Source: Acidimicrobiia bacterium (GTDB lineage Bacteria; Actinomycetota; Acidimicrobiia; Spongiisociales; UBA5794). Taken from it: DNA of 54,043 nucleotides. The notes beneath the pieces are model-generated. The model was not told the DNA's origin and ran no database searches. It saw only the letters and a program-made list of their open reading frames with translations. The position numbers and the translations under genes were made by a program. This document shows positions 49,686 to 54,043 of this stretch, one piece after another. Numbering within the stretch: position 1 is the first letter of the stretch; each line of letters begins with the position of its first letter. The stretch spans positions 1 through 54,043 of the forward strand of contig JASJAS010000006.1 of the NCBI GenBank assembly GCA_030066875.1, given 5' to 3'.

Positions 49686-50573
49686 TCAGACGGCAAGAGG
49701 CTGCGGCTCGGCCCGCCGGCGTCGCGCCAGCCCATGCCCGGTGTAGATCGCAAGAGCAATCCATACGAGTACAAAACCGATCAGTCGGTCACGCCCAACG
49801 ACTTCGCCGTAGAGAAACACACCGATCAAGAACTGCAACGAGGGCGCGATGTATTGCAGCAGCCCGATTGTCGACAGCTTGATTCGTCGTGCTGCCGCCC
49901 CAAATAGCAACAGGGGCAGGGCTGTCGCTACCCCGGTGAGAGCCAACAACAGGGTGACACGCAGCCCCGCAGCGCCGAAGGCGCCCTCCCCGCCGACACC
50001 GAGGACCGTGAGAAAACCCCACGCGGGGAGAACCAGCAGCGCGGTCTCCACTGCGAGGCTCTCGATAGGGCCCACCGTTTGCATCTGTTTCTTGGACAAG
50101 GAGTAGAGAGCGAAGCTGGTGGCCAGCACGAGAGCAATCCAGGGCAACGATCCGAGGCGAAGGGTCATGTACGTTACCCCGACGGTCGCCGTCGCCACTG
50201 CCAGCCACTGAATCGGCTCGAGTCGTTCATGGAGGATGACCACACCGAGTGCAACACTCAGCAGTGGATTGATGAAGTAACCGAGGCTCGATTCGACGAT
50301 GTGGCCGTTGTTCACCGCCCAGATGTAGGTCCCCCAATTGAGTCCGAGCAAACCTCCAGCGGCCAAGAGACGGCCGACCGCACGAGGCGCCAGTTGCCGT
50401 ATCTGGCTCCATGATCTGCGCATCGTGATGATGAAGCTGAGGAATACCGCAGACCAAACGATGCGGTGCGCCAGGATCTCTATCGAGTCGACAGATTCGA
50501 TGGCTTTCCAGAAGATGGGGAGGACTCCCCAGAGCACATAGGCCCCAACGCCAAGAACAATGCCACGACTCAT
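49686..50573 (-). CDS. rarD: RarD-type EamA transporter
   Basis: A 295-residue protein with ten helices in two EamA repeats. The RarD signature is the first helix YVLWGVLPIFWKAI with EILAHRIVWSAVFL, then LNWGTYIWAVNNGHIVESSL and GYFINPLLSVALGV. RarD was named for chloramphenicol sensitivity in other bacteria, but its transport substrate is not known. The start ATG fits the family N-terminus; a TTG four codons upstream is possible. It lies about 20 bases after the one-TM protein gene. Confidence 0.92.
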   Translation of the reverse strand: MSRGIVLGVGAYVLWGVLPIFWKAIESVDSIEILAHRIVWSAVFLSFIITMRRSWSQIRQLAPRAVGRLLAAGGLLGLNWGTYIWAVNNGHIVESSLGYFINPLLSVALGVVILHERLEPIQWLAVATATVGVTYMTLRLGSLPWIALVLATSFALYSLSKKQMQTVGPIESLAVETALLVLPAWGFLTVLGVGGEGAFGAAGLRVTLLLALTGVATALPLLLFGAAARRIKLSTIGLLQYIAPSLQFLIGVFLYGEVVGRDRLIGFVLVWIALAIYTGHGLARRRRAEPQPLAV

Positions 50574-50594
50574 CCCGGCATTCAAACATGACGG

Positions 50595-51452
50595 TCAACC
50601 CTCGATGGTCACCAGGCTGGGGCGCTCGACACCGGGCGCCAGCTCGCTCACAGTGACGACGTGCCACCCGCCGTCGACCTCGTACCCACCGAGGATCCGG
50701 GCGCCGTCCACGGCTTCCACGACCGCCTGCGGCAGGTCCGTCACGAGATCAGGTATGTGCACCGCAGTGAGTTCAGGGAGGGAAACAGTCTCCGGAAGTT
50801 GCCTCAAGCGAACCGACCCATCGATATCCACCGACATCTCGATAGTCATTGCTGCCGCCGGCTGCCGCACGAACCGGCTGTCTTGACCGATCAACAAGCG
50901 GTAGGCCACGTCTACCCGGTAGACGGCTGGCTCGGTAGCCGTAACCGAAAAGGCCTTCACCCATTCGACATAGGAGGCCACCCCCGGTTCAGCCGCGGGT
51001 AGCTCGATCCCGAAGAGGGTTGCCACGCCTTCCGCTGCGGAGCCGTCGCCATCGATCGTCAAGTAGTCCCTGGCCAATGACTCTGCCCACATCGCAGCCA
51101 AAAGCACTTCCTCGTCGACCGAGACTGCCTCGAGGTCGGCCTCGGAGTAAACGGAAGGGCCGGAAGCCGGTGCGGACGCCGCCATCGGAATCTCCGTCAC
51201 CGGTACAGGCAAGCTGGTCTCAGTTGGGGCCGGGTGTGTGCCTGCAGCCCCTTCCAAGGATTGCATGGGCGCGATCGCTTGGCCGGATGGCAACAAACTC
51301 TTGGCGGCGAAGGCCAGCAGTGCGAGGAGCACCAGCCCACCGGCTGCGATCGCGGCCAGGCGCCACCGGGGATCAGGACCGGACGCAGCGAGAGCAGACC
51401 AAGGTATGTGTTCCAGTTCTTCGAACTCTTGTTCTTCGAATTCTCCGCTCAT
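50595..51452 (-). CDS. Single-pass membrane protein with NTF2-like extracellular domain
   Basis: A 285-residue protein. An acidic cytoplasmic N-terminus (EFEEQEFEELEHIPW) leads to one helix (LAAIAAGGLVLLALLAFAA, about residues 32-50), a Pro/Ala/Ser linker, and a domain from about residue 105 to 285 (SLARDYLTIDGD, VAYRLLIGQDSRFV, WHVVTVSELAPG) whose pattern suggests an NTF2-like fold, as in TcpC-type conjugation proteins. No conjugation genes are nearby. A strong leaderless promoter precedes the ATG. Function unknown. Confidence 0.78.
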   Translation of the reverse strand: MSGEFEEQEFEELEHIPWSALAASGPDPRWRLAAIAAGGLVLLALLAFAAKSLLPSGQAIAPMQSLEGAAGTHPAPTETSLPVPVTEIPMAASAPASGPSVYSEADLEAVSVDEEVLLAAMWAESLARDYLTIDGDGSAAEGVATLFGIELPAAEPGVASYVEWVKAFSVTATEPAVYRVDVAYRLLIGQDSRFVRQPAAAMTIEMSVDIDGSVRLRQLPETVSLPELTAVHIPDLVTDLPQAVVEAVDGARILGGYEVDGGWHVVTVSELAPGVERPSLVTIEG

Positions 51453-51458
51453 GGCTCG

Positions 51459-51487
51459 AAGCTATGCGCGGCGACAATCAGATTCAA
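51459..51487 (-). promoter_or_regulatory. Leaderless promoter (TTGAAT-17-TAGCTT)
   Basis: On the minus strand TTGAAT (51487-51482), a 17-base spacer and TAGCTT (51464-51459) are followed by six bases and the ATG at 51452. No Shine-Dalgarno sequence is present. Confidence 0.65.
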
Positions 51488-51526
51488 TAGGTCCGAATTG
51501 GGGTCGGCTGGCGGAGGTTTCCCTGT

Positions 51527-52531
51527 TTAACCGCCGATGTAGCTCATCTCGACCTTCGGTAGGTTGACCGTCACTCCGGAGCGAAGCTCGCTGTACCGGT
51601 CGGTGCGGCCCTCCCACACGTCCGTGATGATCGAGCGAAGATCATCGTCACTCGCACCGGACCGCAACGGCTCCCGGAAGTCGATTCCGCCGCTGGCGAA
51701 GAGGCAGGTGTAGAGAACTCCTTCGGCCGAAAGGCGGGCGCGGGTGCAGTCGCCGCAGAACGGCCGGGAGATCGAGGTGATCACACCGATTTCGCCCGCC
51801 CCATCGGCGTAGCGCCACCTCGTCGCAACCTCGCCCTTGTAGTTGGGATCAGCGGGCTGAAGGGGGTACTTCGCGGAGATCGTATCGATGATCTCCTGAG
51901 CCGGCACCACGTCGTCGAGCCGCCAGCCGTTCGTGGTTCCCACGTCCATGAACTCAATGAAGCGAACGATGTTCCCGGTTCCCCGGAACCGCTCCGCCAT
52001 CGGCAGAACGCCATCTGAATTGGTCCCTCGCTTGACGACCATGTTGATCTTCACCGGCGTCAACCCGGCATCGACCGCAGCCTCGATGCCGTCGAGCACA
52101 TCGGTCACCGGGAAATCGACATCGTTCATCGCCGCAAACACCGCGTCGTCGAGCGAGTCGAGACTCACGGTGACCCGATTGAGTCCGGCCGCAGCAAGCT
52201 CCGCGGCTTTGCGCGCCAGCAATGAGCCATTGGTGGTCAGGGTGAGGTCGTCGAGGCCGGTCTCGGCCAACTCGCTAACCAGCGTCTCGACTCCTCTGCG
52301 CAACAACGGCTCACCGCCGGTGATGCGGACCTTGCCGACGCCAAGGTCGCGGAAGACCCTGGTCAGTCGGACGATCTCCTCGAACGACAACAACAGATCG
52401 CGCTGCAAGAACTCGTATTCCCGGTTGAAGATCTCCTTGGGCATGCAATACCTGCATCGAAAGTTGCACCGGTCGGTGATCGAGATCCGGAGATCGCGCA
52501 ACGGACGTCCATGTGTGTCAATGAGGCTCAT
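51527..52531 (-). CDS. moaA: GTP 3',8-cyclase, molybdenum cofactor biosynthesis
   Basis: A 334-residue radical SAM enzyme. The SAM cluster motif is [12 protein letters not shown], followed by [11 protein letters not shown] and LTTNGSLLA. The C-terminal second cluster is bound by [19 protein letters not shown], and the chain ends in the obligatory Gly-Gly (SYIGG). It converts GTP to 3',8-cyclo-GTP, the first step to molybdopterin. The start is the ATG at [20 protein letters not shown], matching family N-termini. It lies 50 bases after the folK-folE fusion, which also uses GTP; TATTCT nine bases upstream may give it its own start. Confidence 0.96.
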   Translation of the reverse strand: MSLIDTHGRPLRDLRISITDRCNFRCRYCMPKEIFNREYEFLQRDLLLSFEEIVRLTRVFRDLGVGKVRITGGEPLLRRGVETLVSELAETGLDDLTLTTNGSLLARKAAELAAAGLNRVTVSLDSLDDAVFAAMNDVDFPVTDVLDGIEAAVDAGLTPVKINMVVKRGTNSDGVLPMAERFRGTGNIVRFIEFMDVGTTNGWRLDDVVPAQEIIDTISAKYPLQPADPNYKGEVATRWRYADGAGEIGVITSISRPFCGDCTRARLSAEGVLYTCLFASGGIDFREPLRSGASDDDLRSIITDVWEGRTDRYSELRSGVTVNLPKVEMSYIGG

Positions 52532-52540
52532 CGGAGACCA

Positions 52541-52546
52541 AGAATA
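52541..52546 (-). promoter_or_regulatory. Candidate -10 box before moaA (TATTCT)
   Basis: On the minus strand TATTCT lies nine bases before the moaA ATG. The intervening bases contain no clear ribosome binding site. The -35 is weak, and read-through from folK-folE is equally possible. Confidence 0.35.
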
Positions 52547-52580
52547 CTGGCCCCCCGGGCGAGTTCTTGCGGTGTGGGTG

Positions 52581-53708
52581 TCAGCCGCGGACCAGGTCGA
52601 TGAACTCCGACCGAGTGCGCGGATCCTCCTTGAAGTTGCCTCGCATCGCACTGGTAATCGTCGAGCTGTCCTGTTTTTGCACTCCCCGCATCATCATGCA
52701 GAGGTGTTGGCCCTCGATAACAACGCCCACACCCCGTGGCTCGAGGATTTTGCTGATCGCGTCGGCAACCTGATTCGTGAGGCGTTCCTGTACCTGAAGC
52801 CGACGTGCGTACAAGTCGACCACTCGGGCTACTTTGGAGAGACCGATGATCTTGCCGCGCGGGATGTAGGCAACTGCTGCTTTGCCAAAGAAGGGGAGCA
52901 TGTGATGCTCACACATCGAGTAGAACTCGACGTCCTTCACCAGCACCATCTCGTCCGCACCCTCCGCATCGAATACTGCGTTGTTGACCACCTCGCTCAG
53001 CGAGGTGGCGTAGCCGTTGGTGAGGAAGTCGAGTGCTTTCGAAACCCGCAACGGGGTACGCACCAGACCCTCCCGATCCGGGTTCTCGCCGATCTCGAGC
53101 AGTTGGGCCCGCACGATCGCCTCGAGAGCAGGGGCATAGACATCACCGGCCTGGTCGAACTCCTCCGGCCCACGCGAGTCGTACGGCTGAGCCAAACGAA
53201 TTGCGGTGACCGGCTTCACCGCCTCGGCGGATGCGCTCACCCCAAGCATCAGGTCGTACGTCGTCTTCCCAGAGACCGGATCCACGAACATAGGGGCCAC
53301 GTCCGCGATTGGGATGGCCACGTGCGGCGAGGTGGCGGCGGCAGGATCAGGCAGCTGCCAGTCGTCGAACTCGGCGACGACACCTCCGTAATAGGCGATG
53401 TCGATATCGATGGTGCGCGGGGCATTGCGGTCGTCCGTACGGACCCGACCCAGCACGCTCTCGATCCGTCGCAGCTCGGTCCGCAGCTCCTCCGGAGCGA
53501 GATCGGTACATGCAACCATTGCGGCGTTGAAGAACTCCGGCGCGTCGGCGGGACCGCCGACGGGAGCGCTCTCGAAGAAGCGGCTCACTTCCCTGACCTC
53601 GATCCTGCGATGACGCCGCAGCAAACGGATTGCCTCCGGCAGGTGGCGTTCCCTTTCGATGTTGGAGCCGAGCGAGATGATGGTCTCGACAAATTCCTGA
53701 TTGTTCAT
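52581..53708 (-). CDS. HPPK-GTP cyclohydrolase I fusion
   Basis: A 375-residue bifunctional folate enzyme. Residues 1-165 are 6-hydroxymethyl-dihydropterin pyrophosphokinase: [29 protein letters not shown] and [13 protein letters not shown], with both magnesium aspartates. The later P-H...R segment is altered to [15 protein letters not shown], so two usually conserved residues differ. Residues 190-375 are a complete type I GTP cyclohydrolase with zinc ligands in [11 protein letters not shown] and [10 protein letters not shown]. FolE starts the pathway from GTP and FolK acts three steps later. GGAGGAG near the end of folB precedes the ATG. Confidence 0.93.
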   Translation of the reverse strand: MNNQEFVETIISLGSNIERERHLPEAIRLLRRHRRIEVREVSRFFESAPVGGPADAPEFFNAAMVACTDLAPEELRTELRRIESVLGRVRTDDRNAPRTIDIDIAYYGGVVAEFDDWQLPDPAAATSPHVAIPIADVAPMFVDPVSGKTTYDLMLGVSASAEAVKPVTAIRLAQPYDSRGPEEFDQAGDVYAPALEAIVRAQLLEIGENPDREGLVRTPLRVSKALDFLTNGYATSLSEVVNNAVFDAEGADEMVLVKDVEFYSMCEHHMLPFFGKAAVAYIPRGKIIGLSKVARVVDLYARRLQVQERLTNQVADAISKILEPRGVGVVIEGQHLCMMMRGVQKQDSSTITSAMRGNFKEDPRTRSEFIDLVRG

Positions 53709-53717
53709 TCGATCGTC

Positions 53718-54043
53718 CTACTCCTCGGAGGGCTCGGGTCGGGTGCGTCGGATAGCAATCCCTACCGATCTGGCATGGCGGAGCGCTCCCGGCTTCTCGA
53801 CAGTTAGCTCCACTTCAACCACTCGCGGATCCGTGTCCAGGCAGATGTCGGCCAACTCCTGGACCAGGCGCTCCACCAGCATCGGCTCCCCGCTCTCGAT
53901 ATGCGAGATTATTGCCTTCGTGATGGTGCGGTAGTTGACCGCGTCGGCGATGTCGTCGCTGGCTGCGGCGCGTCTTGTGTTGACCCAGAGCACCGCGTTG
54001 ACCAAGACCTCCTGACGGTTGACCCGTTCTTCGGCGTTGATGC
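53718..54043 (-). CDS. folB: Dihydroneopterin aldolase (5' end outside window)
   Basis: The visible 108 residues cover most of a FolB protein: INAEERVNRQEVLVNAVLW continues to RRAAASDDIADAVNYRTI, LVERLVQELADICL and the terminal ELTVEKPGAL with its catalytic lysine. The start lies beyond the right edge; the internal TTG at 54005 is not the true start. The enzyme cleaves 7,8-dihydroneopterin to the substrate of FolK. It lies nine bases before folK-folE, in the same operon. Confidence 0.92.
   Translation of the reverse strand, partial: INAEERVNRQEVLVNAVLWVNTRRAAASDDIADAVNYRTITKAIISHIESGEPMLVERLVQELADICLDTDPRVVEVELTVEKPGALRHARSVGIAIRRTRPEPSEE

Noticed and set aside
52563-52572. GTTCTTGCGG, identical to the left arm of the dispersed repeat, in the folE-moaA gap
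   Set aside because: No matching right arm and no ACGGCCTT follows; a ten-base match in 54 kb can occur by chance.
51933-53807. 624-codon open frame on the plus strand opposite moaA and folK-folE
   Set aside because: It lies antisense to well-identified genes, has no ribosome binding site or family motif, and is the usual by-product of high GC third positions.
1-54043. CRISPR array, tRNA or rRNA genes, insertion sequences, prophage
   Set aside because: No regularly spaced repeats, cloverleaf sequences, transposase, integrase or phage genes were seen on either strand.

Overview
The window is GC-rich, tightly packed bacterial chromosome, about 55 protein genes with short gaps and many 4-base ATGA or GTGA overlaps. 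Mycothiol-type enzymes, a TipA-like MerR regulator, MMPL and LPG-synthase-type membrane proteins and many apparently leaderless genes point to Actinomycetota. Class Acidimicrobiia or a relative is my inference; no rRNA or marker set here proves it. I see no tRNA, rRNA, CRISPR array, phage or insertion sequence.

Layout. 1-3.5 kb: an ECF sigma factor with a truncated partner gene, a phosphotransferase, and a MarR-controlled unit ending in a TusA-DsrE fusion whose TusA half has lost its CPxP cysteine. 3.5-6.1 kb: a lipoprotein, an acetoacetate decarboxylase-like protein and an alpha/beta hydrolase. 6.4-9.3 kb: a second ECF sigma operon made almost entirely of membrane proteins, two of which share a homologous module. 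9.4-14.8 kb: an FAD oxidoreductase, a methyltransferase, a PadR regulator with a 27-base perfect palindrome facing a cupin/mycothiol-enzyme/ABM operon, and a DMT transporter. 14.8-20.8 kb: a zinc-ribbon protein, a 12-TM heme-copper-oxidase-like protein divergent from a cytochrome c lipoprotein, a TetR/DUF418 divergent pair, a HAD phosphatase, a haloalkane dehalogenase and a lipoprotein.

20.8-32.3 kb: lutABC, a large pseudokinase/LPG-synthase-TM fusion, an MMPL/RND transporter, a TipA-like regulator and an ABC exporter pair. 32.3-40 kb: PEP carboxylase, a protein of unknown family, leucine dehydrogenase plus a fused branched-chain 2-oxoacid dehydrogenase E1, and a GNAT protein. 40-50.6 kb: glcDEF, a GT-C-like membrane protein, a hydantoinase/oxoprolinase A/B pair, an Nfu N-domain-only protein and RarD. 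50.6-54 kb: a one-TM protein, moaA, a folK-folE fusion and the end of folB.

The central metabolic genes fit an aerobic heterotroph that oxidises lactate (Lut), glycolate (Glc) and branched-chain amino acids (LeuDH, E1), refills oxaloacetate through PEP carboxylase, and makes folate and molybdenum cofactor from GTP. Two signals run through the whole window. One is a TANNNT hexamer six to nine bases before the start codon of about a dozen operon-leading genes without a good Shine-Dalgarno site, indicating leaderless mRNAs. The other is a two-copy palindromic repeat (11.5 and 30.1 kb) with conserved arms and a variable 13-base middle.
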